In this document: positions 7,608 to 14,334 of the stretch, in pieces
How the letters are laid out: each line of letters opens with the position of its first letter
Numbering within the stretch: the first letter of the stretch is position 1
Assembly (NCBI GenBank): GCA_944323945.1
Contig: CALUUL010000047.1
Coordinates: forward strand, 1 to 15,216
DNA length: 15,216 bases
Origin: Candidatus Gastranaerophilales bacterium
GTDB lineage: Bacteria; Cyanobacteriota; Vampirovibrionia; Gastranaerophilales; Gastranaerophilaceae
Reading direction: 5' to 3'
Program-made: the position numbers and the translations under genes
The notes under the pieces: model-generated
The model's database searches: none
What the model was told of the DNA's origin: nothing
What the model saw: only the letters and a program-made list of their open reading frames with translations

Positions 7608-8735
7608 TTACAAATAATTATTTGGATTTTTAGGTTTACCATTTATACGAACTTCAAAATGTAAATGAGGTCCCGTTGAATAACCAGTTGTACCAACTAA
7701 ACCAATTGTTTGACCTCTTACAACATTTTGCCCCACTGATACTTTCTGTTGCGACATATGGGCATATAATGTAGTAGTTGGTGCCCCAGTACAAGAACCA
7801 TGGTCTAATATTACAACTTTACCATAACCACCGTACCAGCCAGAGTATATTACCTTACCTGAGTTAGATGCTTTTATTGGAGTTCCATAAGGTACACCGT
7901 AATCAATACCAGTATGGAATATTCTAGATTTAAATATAGGATGAGTTCTCCAGCCAAATGGAGAAGTTACTCGTCCTGCCACAGGAAGTATAAAACCACT
8001 TGAAACATTAACTCCACTATTTTTAGTTGTTTTTGAAATCATAGATGTCAATGAAGCAGATTGTCTCATCAACTCACGTTCTGAACGTTCATATGCTCTT
8101 TTATCTTTTTGTATCTTCTCAATCATTGATTTATTTTGACGAATAGTTACTCTGATATTTGAATTTTCTCTATTAATATCACGTATAATTCTGGAAAGTT
8201 GCTTCTTTTCTTGTTCTAACCTCTGTTTCAAAAGAGCAATCTTTTTGGCTTCACTTCTTAGTTGCTGCATTTTTTTCTTATCTGATTGAATTATAAGATT
8301 TTGATAATATATTCTATCCAAAAATTGACTAATACTGTTTGTTGATATTAACAAATCAAGAATCATTGTATGTTTTGTTTTATAAATACATCTTATTCTT
8401 TCAGCAGAAGAATTTTGACGCTTATTATATTGCATAATATATGAATTCAAATCATCTTGCAAATTAGATATAGTTTCTTGTTTTTCACTATATTCTTCTT
8501 TTGATTGTTTCAATTCACGTTGATTTTTTTCTAATTTCTGTTGATTTCGACTTAATTTATTAGCTTCTTGTCTCTCGAGTCTTGCCAGAGAACGTATTTT
8601 ATTTTTAATTTCAACTCTTTTTTGCTCAACTTTTTTTATCTGTTGTACATTATTTGCATAAGAAACATTTGCAACTACTATAAAAGTTGCTAAAAATAAA
8701 AAGATAAATAATTCTACTCGTTTACTTATACTCAT
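7608..8735 (-). CDS. EnvC/NlpD-like M23 metallopeptidase with N-terminal coiled coil
   Basis: Periplasmic peptidoglycan peptidase, or a regulator of amidases. From the ATG at 8735 it is 375 residues: a signal peptide (residues 1-27, KR then a hydrophobic run ending VSYA), a long coiled coil in two blocks (about 30-105 and 150-225), and a C-terminal M23/LytM domain (250-375). The zinc and catalytic residues are all present: H274 and D278 in HTGIDYG, H326 in LYAHM, and H357-L-H359 in GPHLHF. The peptidase is therefore predicted to be active, unlike EnvC proteins that have lost these residues. The frame remains open to an ATG at 8804, but that extension overlaps a separate 33-residue gene and would bury the signal peptide, so 8735 is chosen; GCGGAT lies just upstream. 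It sits between the small membrane gene (17 nt) and the LptD-like gene (11 nt), suggesting joint expression for envelope assembly and cell division. Confidence 0.9.
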   Translation of the reverse strand: MSISKRVELFIFLFLATFIVVANVSYANNVQQIKKVEQKRVEIKNKIRSLARLERQEANKLSRNQQKLEKNQRELKQSKEEYSEKQETISNLQDDLNSYIMQYNKRQNSSAERIRCIYKTKHTMILDLLISTNSISQFLDRIYYQNLIIQSDKKKMQQLRSEAKKIALLKQRLEQEKKQLSRIIRDINRENSNIRVTIRQNKSMIEKIQKDKRAYERSERELMRQSASLTSMISKTTKNSGVNVSSGFILPVAGRVTSPFGWRTHPIFKSRIFHTGIDYGVPYGTPIKASNSGKVIYSGWYGGYGKVVILDHGSCTGAPTTTLYAHMSQQKVSVGQNVVRGQTIGLVGTTGYSTGPHLHFEVRINGKPKNPNNYL

Positions 8736-8752
8736 GCCTATCCGCTTAATTA

Positions 8753-8854
8753 TTAAAATAAAAGAAATATTATTCCTGCACCAAAAAACCAGGCAACTAA
8801 ACATACTAACAATACTAGTAATATAACTTTACGATTTTTTCTAAAAAATTCCAT
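8753..8854 (-). CDS. 33-residue single-pass membrane protein, first gene of the M23/LptD-like operon
   Basis: Unrecognised small protein that starts MEFFRKNRK and continues as one hydrophobic helix, about residues 10-33, ending ...GIIFLLF at the stop codon. The basic N-terminus predicts N-in topology with almost nothing outside the membrane. Support for its reality: a strong GGGGA ribosome site (8865..8861) 6 nt before the ATG, a TATAAT 26 nt upstream, and only 17 nt to the M23 start. The opening resembles the membrane anchor of SurA-type or SecE-like proteins, but no domain follows. It may be a membrane accessory of the envelope operon; no function can be assigned. An artefact is possible because the segment is short, but the ribosome site is better than that of most genes here. 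Confidence 0.65.
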   Translation of the reverse strand: MEFFRKNRKVILLVLLVCLVAWFFGAGIIFLLF

Positions 8855-8880
8855 TTTATATCCCCAATGCATAATAACCT

Positions 8881-8886
8881 ATTATA
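8881..8886 (-). promoter_or_regulatory. -10 element for the small membrane protein / M23 / LptD-like operon
   Basis: On the minus strand TATAAT (8886..8881) predicts a start near 8874 and a leader of about 20 nt that carries the GGGGA ribosome site. There is no clear -35 at normal spacing. Transcription could also continue from the cyclo-ligase gene, as no terminator is visible in the 76 nt between them. Confidence 0.4.
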
Positions 8887-8930
8887 ATTTTACTCTAAAA
8901 ATCAAATGAAACAAATATATTAAGGGCTTT

Positions 8931-9467
8931 TTAACAATTAATTTTCAATACACCATTATCAGTTACGATTACATCAACTTTTATATCATAATAGTCTGGG
9001 CAAACACTTTTGTATAATAAACTAGAATAAATTAACATAATTTTAGTAATGGGAACATCTAAAGAAGATAAAAATCTATCATAAAATCCCTTACCATAAC
9101 CAATTCTATATCCGTTAATATCTCCTGCAACTGCAGGTATTAGAACCAAATCAAGAATATCTAACGAATCAATTTTTTCTGTTAATGGTTCCATTATACC
9201 AAAAGAACCTTTTTGAATGTTTGTAGTGCAATATGGGCAAACTTCCAAATTCGATTTACTAACTTTTGGTAAAAACCAATTTTTAGAACTATCTTTAAAA
9301 CATTCTTGTGTCTGTACTTCATATATTAATGGGTAATAACATAATATATTTTTTGCACTTTTATACTCTTCAAGCAATAATAAATTATTTATTATTTTTT
9401 TACTTAACTCTTCAACTGGGAGTAACTTTCTTTTTTCCAGTGAAATTTTTCTGATTTCATTTTTCAT
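8931..9467 (-). CDS. fthC: 5-formyltetrahydrofolate cyclo-ligase
   Basis: Cytoplasmic enzyme that converts 5-formyl-THF to 5,10-methenyl-THF using ATP, recycling a dead-end folate. From the ATG at 9467 it is 178 residues, a normal length (E. coli about 182). Family landmarks are the basic N-terminus KNEIRKISLEKRK (2-14), E50 in the YEVQT segment where the family has its substrate glutamate, WFLPKV (64-69), FGIMEP (89-94), and the signature IPAVAGDINGYRIGYGKGFY (110-129) followed by DR. The signature reads GDINGYR where most members have FD..G.R, a small change. The frame is open six codons further upstream to a TTG, but those codons run toward the upstream terminator and lack a ribosome site, and the ATG fits the family N-terminus. 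The gene begins only 16 nt after a strong terminator, so its promoter is unclear. Confidence 0.92.
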   Translation of the reverse strand: MKNEIRKISLEKRKLLPVEELSKKIINNLLLLEEYKSAKNILCYYPLIYEVQTQECFKDSSKNWFLPKVSKSNLEVCPYCTTNIQKGSFGIMEPLTEKIDSLDILDLVLIPAVAGDINGYRIGYGKGFYDRFLSSLDVPITKIMLIYSSLLYKSVCPDYYDIKVDVIVTDNGVLKINC

Positions 9468-9483
9468 AACTATATTAGAACAC

Positions 9484-9515
9484 AAAAAAGAGGACTTTAT
9501 ATAAAGTCCTCTTTT
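9484..9515 (-). terminator. Perfect-palindrome terminator after the alpha-glucan phosphorylase
   Basis: Bases 9486-9500 and 9501-9515 are exact reverse complements: AAAAGAGGACTTTAT and its mirror. Read on the minus strand, 18 nt after the phosphorylase stop, the hairpin ends in six T residues. The GC-containing GAGGAC core makes it one of the strongest stems in the window. Its symmetry means it could also act on the + strand. Confidence 0.88.
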
Positions 9516-9533
9516 ATTATTAAATATTATAAA

Positions 9534-11222
9534 TTATTTAATATTTGAAAATGTCCAAGCATCTGAAGCAGGTGTTGTAGCAGCCTGATATTCTTGTCCA
9601 GAAATTCCACCTTCATCAGCACCATGAGCTATTGGCTTATATAGTCTGTTATAATATTCAACTACCATTCTGTCTGAGTTAAAATAAGCATCCGCAGTTC
9701 TAATTGCCTGTCTCATCATTGTTGCCCATTTTACTTTGTCATTATAGTATGTAGGAATAATTTGATCTTCAATGATGCTCATCATACATTCATAATCTTT
9801 TTTATGTCTTTCTTCCCAAGGAATATTATCATCTAAGCCTGGATATTCAATTGTATATCCATTGATACCAGGGAATGTACCTTCTACTGTCCAACCATCA
9901 AAAGTTGATAAGTGAAGTGCACCATTTGCATTTGCAGACATGCCAGATGTTCCTGAAGCTTCAAACGGTCTTAATGGTGTATTTAACCATATATCAGAAG
10001 CTCTTTTTAATTTGCCGCTCAAATCTAATTCATAACCGGTAAGAACAACAACATTTTTCATAGAATATGAACTTCTTAAAATTTTGTTGAACATTTCTTT
10101 ACCTATTACATCATCAGGATGGAATTTACCGGCAAATATTAATTGTACTTTATTTTCATTTAATAATTTCAATATTCTGTTTTCATCCATGAATATTAAC
10201 CAAGCACGCTTATAATCAGCAAATCTTCTTGCCCAAGTAATTGTCAACACGTTTGGATCAAGTCTTTTACCAACAGTATTCGCGATGAAATCAAATACTT
10301 CTTTTTTCATTTCTTTCTTAGCTTCAAGCAATGCTTCAAGATTATCAGTTTTCATTCTATCATCTTGCCAGTAATGAAGGTTTACAGCATTTGTGATAGC
10401 TCTTATAGGACATCTTCCATCTACCCAACTCCACATTTTGTTTGAAACCAAACCATGTAACTGAGATACGGCATTAGCTAATCTTGACATTCTAAGAGCT
10501 GCTACAGTCAACGAGAATTGTTCTCCACCAAGCTTAACAGCTTCTTCTCTTGAACGGCCAGCGAAGAAACCACCTTTTAATAAATTATCAACCCAGTGAA
10601 CTTCATTTCCGGCTGACACAGGAGTATGAGTTGTAAATACAACTTTTTCTTTAACTTTTCCTAAATCGCCATTATATTGATTTAATAATTCGAAAGCAGC
10701 TGGAAGTGCATGACCTTCATTCAAATGAACACAATCAAAGTTATAACCGATTTTTTTAAGTAATCTAATACCAGCAATACCTAATACTGTTTCTTGTGCT
10801 ATTCTTATTTTTTCATTTCCGTCATATAGCTTATGTGATATTGATCTTGCCCATTCAGAGTTTTCTTCAATATCAGTAGTTAAATAATAGACAGGACATG
10901 TGTCAAATATTCCAGGCTCTAATTTATAAGCCTTTACTTTAACTTTTTCACCATAAACATCTACTTCTACTGACTCGTTAATATCAGTTAGAAAATCACA
11001 ATGTTTTCTTATATAAGCAACTTCTACGTTGCCATCTTCTCCAATTCTTTGGTTGTAATAACCATATGACCAAAACACTGTTACACCAACCATTGGCATT
11101 TGAAGGTAACCTGCAGACAACATATGAGAGCCTGCTAAGAAACCCAATCCGCCTGAATATGTTGCTATTGATTGGTCAATTGCTATTTCCATCGAAAAAT
11201 ATGCTACATTTGGTAGTCCCAT
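9534..11222 (-). CDS. glgP: Alpha-glucan phosphorylase family protein (GT35), PLP-lysine position is Ser
   Basis: Member of the glycogen/maltodextrin phosphorylase family, which releases glucose-1-phosphate from alpha-1,4-glucan. It belongs to the short type with FTTHTPVSAG (196-205, H199). At 562 residues it lacks the N-terminal DUF3417-like extension of many relatives. Family landmarks: YFSMEIAIDQSIATYSGGLG (8-27), HLNEGHA (166-172), the phosphate/PLP segment ARRFADYKRA (331-340) with R and K338 kept, and FEASGTSGM (420-428). In characterised phosphorylases the residue right after this Met is the lysine that binds pyridoxal phosphate (rabbit K680). Here it is S429, and the DNA reads TCT clearly. 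The rest of the loop (NGALHLSTFDGW) is intact, so the gene is not decaying. The start has AAGGAG at good spacing, with a strong promoter upstream. It may be a divergent, PLP-independent or catalytically altered member. No other glycogen genes are in the window. Confidence 0.87.
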   Translation of the reverse strand: MGLPNVAYFSMEIAIDQSIATYSGGLGFLAGSHMLSAGYLQMPMVGVTVFWSYGYYNQRIGEDGNVEVAYIRKHCDFLTDINESVEVDVYGEKVKVKAYKLEPGIFDTCPVYYLTTDIEENSEWARSISHKLYDGNEKIRIAQETVLGIAGIRLLKKIGYNFDCVHLNEGHALPAAFELLNQYNGDLGKVKEKVVFTTHTPVSAGNEVHWVDNLLKGGFFAGRSREEAVKLGGEQFSLTVAALRMSRLANAVSQLHGLVSNKMWSWVDGRCPIRAITNAVNLHYWQDDRMKTDNLEALLEAKKEMKKEVFDFIANTVGKRLDPNVLTITWARRFADYKRAWLIFMDENRILKLLNENKVQLIFAGKFHPDDVIGKEMFNKILRSSYSMKNVVVLTGYELDLSGKLKRASDIWLNTPLRPFEASGTSGMSANANGALHLSTFDGWTVEGTFPGINGYTIEYPGLDDNIPWEERHKKDYECMMSIIEDQIIPTYYNDKVKWATMMRQAIRTADAYFNSDRMVVEYYNRLYKPIAHGADEGGISGQEYQAATTPASDAWTFSNIK

Positions 11223-11266
11223 TGGTTCTCCTTTTTTTTTCTGAACATTTATTTACCATCTTCTAA

Positions 11267-11295
11267 CTTATATCAACAAGATAACAAAAATGCAA
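11267..11295 (-). promoter_or_regulatory. Promoter of the alpha-glucan phosphorylase gene
   Basis: On the minus strand TTGCAT (11295..11290) and TATAAG (11272..11267) are 17 nt apart, with TGA before the -10 giving an extended element. The predicted start near 11260 leaves a leader of about 38 nt with an A-rich stretch and AAGGAG before the ATG. Confidence 0.65.
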
Positions 11296-11345
11296 CTTTT
11301 TCTCTACATGTTTTTTACATTTAAGAACTAACCCCAGTAAAAATA

Positions 11346-11374
11346 TTGTTTTTATTGGCTTTGTTTAATATAAT
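11346..11374 (+). promoter_or_regulatory. Promoter of the SerB-like phosphatase gene
   Basis: TTGTTT (11346-11351) and a consensus TATAAT (11369-11374) are exactly 17 nt apart, predicting a start near 11381. The short leader contains AAGGA (11390-11394), 8 nt before the ATG. It is back-to-back with the phosphorylase promoter. Confidence 0.7.
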
Positions 11375-11402
11375 CTATTTATATTGATTAAGGACAATAA
11401 AC

Positions 11403-12023
11403 ATGAAATTAGCAGTTTTTGATTTTGACTCTACTTTAATGCAAGGAGAAACTTTAGAATTTATTGCTCGTGAATATAATATAGAAGCATTAATGAAAAA
11501 AATTACAACTGAGGCAATGGAAGGGAAAATAGATTTTTTTGAAAGTCTTGTAAAACGAGTAGCTCTTTTAAAAGGTGCAAAAGAAAGTAAAGTTACTCAA
11601 ATATGCAAAAACTTACCATATACAAAGGGAGCAAAAGAAACAATAACAGAATTAAAGAAGATGGGGTATAAAGTTGTATGTTTTTCCGGTGGATATGAAA
11701 CAGCAACAATTCCGGCACAAATTTCATTAGGCTTTGATGCTCAATTCTCGAATATATTACACTTTAAAAATGGAGAAATGACCGGTCTTGTTGGTGGGGA
11801 AATGATGTTCTCTGATAGTAAAGGTAAAATGCTTAAAAGACTTCAAAATATATTTAATATAACTGAAAATGATACTATTGTTGTTGGTGATGGTGCTAAT
11901 GACCTAAGTATGTTTAAATATGCTTTTAAGCGTGTTGCTTTCTGTGCAAAACCAATTCTTAAGGAAAATGCAAACATAATAATAGAAATAAAAGATTTAT
12001 CTATATTACTTAATTATTTATAA
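11403..12023 (+). CDS. serB: SerB-like HAD-IB phosphatase, probable phosphoserine phosphatase
   Basis: Mg-dependent phosphatase, most likely for the last step of serine synthesis (O-phosphoserine to serine). At 206 residues it matches the catalytic domain of SerB without an ACT extension. HAD motifs in order: DFDSTL (7-12) with nucleophile D7 and acid/base D9, E16 of the substrate pocket, SGG (95-97) as motif II, K142 as the motif III lysine, and VGDGANDLSM (161-170) with D163 and D167 as metal ligands. The segment after motif IV (VAFCAKPILKENANIII) also follows the SerB pattern. The ATG is set by AAGGA and by the motif lying at the very N-terminus. It is convergent with the small gene after glmS, with 8 nt between stops and no terminator. 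Other HAD-IB enzymes share these motifs, so the substrate is likely rather than certain. Confidence 0.88.
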   Translation: MKLAVFDFDSTLMQGETLEFIAREYNIEALMKKITTEAMEGKIDFFESLVKRVALLKGAKESKVTQICKNLPYTKGAKETITELKKMGYKVVCFSGGYETATIPAQISLGFDAQFSNILHFKNGEMTGLVGGEMMFSDSKGKMLKRLQNIFNITENDTIVVGDGANDLSMFKYAFKRVAFCAKPILKENANIIIEIKDLSILLNYL

Positions 12024-12031
12024 GCTTATAT

Positions 12032-12190
12032 CTATTCTATTATTGCAATATTTAGAATGTAAAAATCAGAATACACAGAAGTAATTGCCCATCTTAAAAC
12101 GTCATAGCCTAATTCCATCAGTTTTTTTTCAATATATTCACTTGAAAACTCACCAATATTTTTAATTTTTACTTCTTTTGTTGTAATCAT
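12032..12190 (-). CDS. 52-residue small protein translationally coupled to glmS
   Basis: Unrecognised small protein that opens MITTKEVKIKNIGEF. Its ATG (12190..12188) overlaps the glmS stop as TAATG, the classic arrangement for translational coupling, with GGTAGAG upstream inside the end of glmS. Residues about 15-27 look like a helix (SSEYIEKKLMELG), followed by two strand-like stretches, DVLRWAITSVY (30-40) and FYILNIAII (43-51). This gives a beta-alpha-beta-beta-like order of a compact soluble domain. There is no signal or membrane segment. It stops 8 nt before the end of the convergent serB-like gene, so the space is fully used. The clean frame in an AT-rich region, the amphipathic pattern and the stop/start overlap argue that it is real. 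It could modulate GlmS or share its expression; neither is shown by the sequence. Confidence 0.7.
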   Translation of the reverse strand: MITTKEVKIKNIGEFSSEYIEKKLMELGYDVLRWAITSVYSDFYILNIAIIE

Positions 12191-14037
12191 TACTCTACCG
12201 TAACAGATTTTGCTAGATTTCGTGGTTGATCAACATCTTTACCTAAAAACTCAGCAATATAATAAGCTAATAACTGCAAAGGTACACAAGTAATTGCCGG
12301 TGATAGAATTTCACTAACAGGCGGTATTCTCAAGACAAAATCAAATAATAAATCTATATTCTTGTCATTTGATGAGGTTAATGCAATTAATTTTGCATTT
12401 CGGGCTTTCGCCTCTTCACTATTTGAAAGAACTTTCTCATATGTAATTCCACCTGGCATTAATATTGATAAAACAGGCATAGTCTCATCAAGCATTGCAA
12501 TTGGACCATGTTTAAGCTCACCTGCAGCATAACCTGTAGCATTTATATAGCTTATTTCTTTTAACTTTAAAGCTCCTTCATATGCCGTAGCCAAATTTAC
12601 TCCACGAGCAATGTAGATAAAATTCTTATATGAAGAAAATTTTCTCGCACATTCTTGTATTTCTGAAGTATTAGACAAAACTTCTTCAATTTTTGTTGGC
12701 AATTGTATTAGTTCATGCTTTAAATTTTTCAAATATGAACTATCTAAAGTGCCTTTTATTTCGGCAAGATGAATGGCAAGTAAATAAAATGAAATTAGTT
12801 GAGCTGTATAAGATTTTGTTGCAGCAACACTTACTTCTATTCCAGCATTAACAGGGATTATACTATCAGCCAATCTTGCCATATTTGAATCTGGTCTGTT
12901 CGTAATTATTAATACATGTGATTTTTTTTCTTTAGCTTGTTTAATTGCTGTTATTGTATCAGCCGTCTCACCTGATTGTGAAACCCCAATAACCAATGTT
13001 GAAGAATCCGTAGTCGTTTTCCTATATATATATTCACTTGATGCCTCTACATCTACTGAAATTCCAGCAAAATCTTCAATTATATATTTACCGACTAAAG
13101 CAGCATGTAAAGATGTTCCACAAGCTATAATTTGTATTTTATTAAGCTTTTTCAACCAATCTTTATCTATCTTTACTTCATTTAATACAATAGGTGCATC
13201 TATATCATATAATTTACCATTCAATACATTTCGTATTACATCAGGCTGTTCATGAATTTCTTTTAGCATGAAATGCTTATATCCAAGCTTACTCAATGCA
13301 ACAGGCTCCCAAGGCAAAATTTCTATCTTTTTGGTAACAATATTACCATTCATATCCGTAACCTTTACAAGATCCTTTGTAACTACAGCAATTTCATTAT
13401 CTTCTAAATAAATTGTCCTTTTCGTATATTCAATAATAGCAGGTGTATCACTGGCAATAAAGTTTTCACCATCTCCAACTCCAATTAGCATCGGAGCATG
13501 TTTCCTTGCCCCAACTATCACGTTAGGAACATCCTTATGCATAACACAGATTGCATATGCACCTTGCAATTTTTTAACTGAATTTCTGACTGCAATTTCT
13601 AAATTTTTAGCTATTGCATACTCCTCTGCAACTAAATGTGCAATTGTTTCTGTATCTGTTTGAGACCTAAAATTACATCCCTTTGCTATTAGTTCGGCTC
13701 TTAATTCTTTATAGTTTTCTATAATACCATTATGTACAACAACTAATCGACCACAACTACATGTATGTGGATGTGCATTTACTAAAGATGGACTTCCATG
13801 GGTTGCCCACCTTATGTGTCCAATCCCACTTGTTGGATGTTTTAATTCATTTTTTCTATTTTGTAATTCATTCTTTAGATTTATTAACTTTCCTAAAGTC
13901 TTATATATCTTTATTTCACCACTATCTTGAAGAGCAATTCCTGCTGAATCATAGCCTCTATATTCAAGATTTGTTAAACCTCGAAAAAGAATACTAACTA
14001 CATCTCCAGAACCTACATAACCCACAATTCCGCACAT
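12190..14037 (-). CDS. glmS: Glutamine--fructose-6-phosphate aminotransferase (isomerizing)
   Basis: Cytoplasmic enzyme making glucosamine-6-phosphate from fructose-6-phosphate and glutamine, the entry to UDP-GlcNAc for peptidoglycan and LPS. It is full length at 615 residues (E. coli 609). The N-terminal glutaminase domain starts with the nucleophile C2 in CGIVGYVG and includes HIRWATHG (74-81) and VHNGIIEN (101-108). The isomerase half has two SIS domains, with CGTSLHA (306-312), SQSGETADT (353-361), KLKEISYI (491-498) and GELKHGP (506-512), whose H510 is the ring-opening histidine. The C-terminal decapeptide region ends NLAKSVTVE with the catalytic lysine K610. The ATG at 14037 is fixed by the need to expose C2, with AGAGGAA about 9 nt upstream. 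No glmS ribozyme fits in the short leader. A 52-residue gene overlaps its stop codon. Confidence 0.98.
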   Translation of the reverse strand: MCGIVGYVGSGDVVSILFRGLTNLEYRGYDSAGIALQDSGEIKIYKTLGKLINLKNELQNRKNELKHPTSGIGHIRWATHGSPSLVNAHPHTCSCGRLVVVHNGIIENYKELRAELIAKGCNFRSQTDTETIAHLVAEEYAIAKNLEIAVRNSVKKLQGAYAICVMHKDVPNVIVGARKHAPMLIGVGDGENFIASDTPAIIEYTKRTIYLEDNEIAVVTKDLVKVTDMNGNIVTKKIEILPWEPVALSKLGYKHFMLKEIHEQPDVIRNVLNGKLYDIDAPIVLNEVKIDKDWLKKLNKIQIIACGTSLHAALVGKYIIEDFAGISVDVEASSEYIYRKTTTDSSTLVIGVSQSGETADTITAIKQAKEKKSHVLIITNRPDSNMARLADSIIPVNAGIEVSVAATKSYTAQLISFYLLAIHLAEIKGTLDSSYLKNLKHELIQLPTKIEEVLSNTSEIQECARKFSSYKNFIYIARGVNLATAYEGALKLKEISYINATGYAAGELKHGPIAMLDETMPVLSILMPGGITYEKVLSNSEEAKARNAKLIALTSSNDKNIDLLFDFVLRIPPVSEILSPAITCVPLQLLAYYIAEFLGKDVDQPRNLAKSVTVE

Positions 14038-14103
14038 ATATCTTATTCCTCTACAATACTAATAATAAATATAATACCTTATAAATATTCAAATGATATT
14101 AAA

Positions 14104-14127
14104 TTATTATAAAGTTTTTTATAATAA
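14104..14127. repeat. All-AT inverted repeat upstream of glmS
   Basis: A perfect 10-bp inverted repeat, TTATTATAAA (14104-14113) and TTTATAATAA (14118-14127), encloses GTTT. Each arm contains a TATAAT hexamer, one per strand (14111..14106 on -, 14120-14125 on +). The minus-strand copy could be the glmS -10, giving a leader of about 60 nt. The AT-only stem is weak as RNA, so a promoter or protein site is more likely than a terminator. Confidence 0.4.
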
Positions 14128-14303
14128 GACAAATTTGATTAAAAAAGAGTTTTTATTCTTTAATTTGTATTTAACAATTTATTTATTATTAAGTTTTGTT
14201 AAGAATTATATATACTTTTTTTGCCCATTTTACAAGGTTTTTTGCATTTTGTTATATTTTTTATATACTTTTTATAGCAATTTTTGATCTATATTTTTTT
14301 TTA

Positions 14304-14309
14304 TATAAT
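14304..14309 (+). promoter_or_regulatory. -10 element for the 239-residue gene
   Basis: Consensus TATAAT predicts a start near 14316 and a leader of about 19 nt that contains AAGGG (14322-14326 region) before the ATG at 14335. The possible -35 (TTTTTG, 14281-14286, 17 nt spacing) is poor. Confidence 0.45.
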
Positions 14310-14334
14310 TACGAGATAAAAAAGGGTAAAAAAA

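Larger units (their letters stand above)
14038..14334. other. AT-rich intergenic region between divergent glmS and the 239-residue gene
   Basis: This region is very AT-rich, T-rich on the + strand from about 14140 to 14300. It holds the glmS ribosome site (AGAGGAA), an all-AT inverted repeat at 14104-14127, and the probable -10 of the right-hand gene. An open frame of 64 codons (14093-14287, +) has no ribosome site and looks like chance. No tRNA, riboswitch or CRISPR structure is visible. Confidence 0.6.

Noticed and set aside
8736..8804. N-terminal extension of the M23 peptidase (start at 8804)
   Set aside because: It overlaps the better-supported 33-residue gene in another frame, has no ribosome site, and would place the signal peptide internally.
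9468..9485. Upstream TTG start of the cyclo-ligase
   Set aside because: It sits at the end of the terminator T run and has no ribosome site; the ATG at 9467 matches the family N-terminus.
14038..14100. glmS ribozyme upstream of glmS
   Set aside because: The leader is too short and AT-only, and none of the conserved ribozyme core is seen.
14093..14287. 64-codon + strand frame between glmS and the 239-residue gene
   Set aside because: No ribosome site; Phe/Tyr/Leu/Ile-rich translation simply reflects T-rich DNA, and it overlaps the likely promoter regions of both flanking genes.
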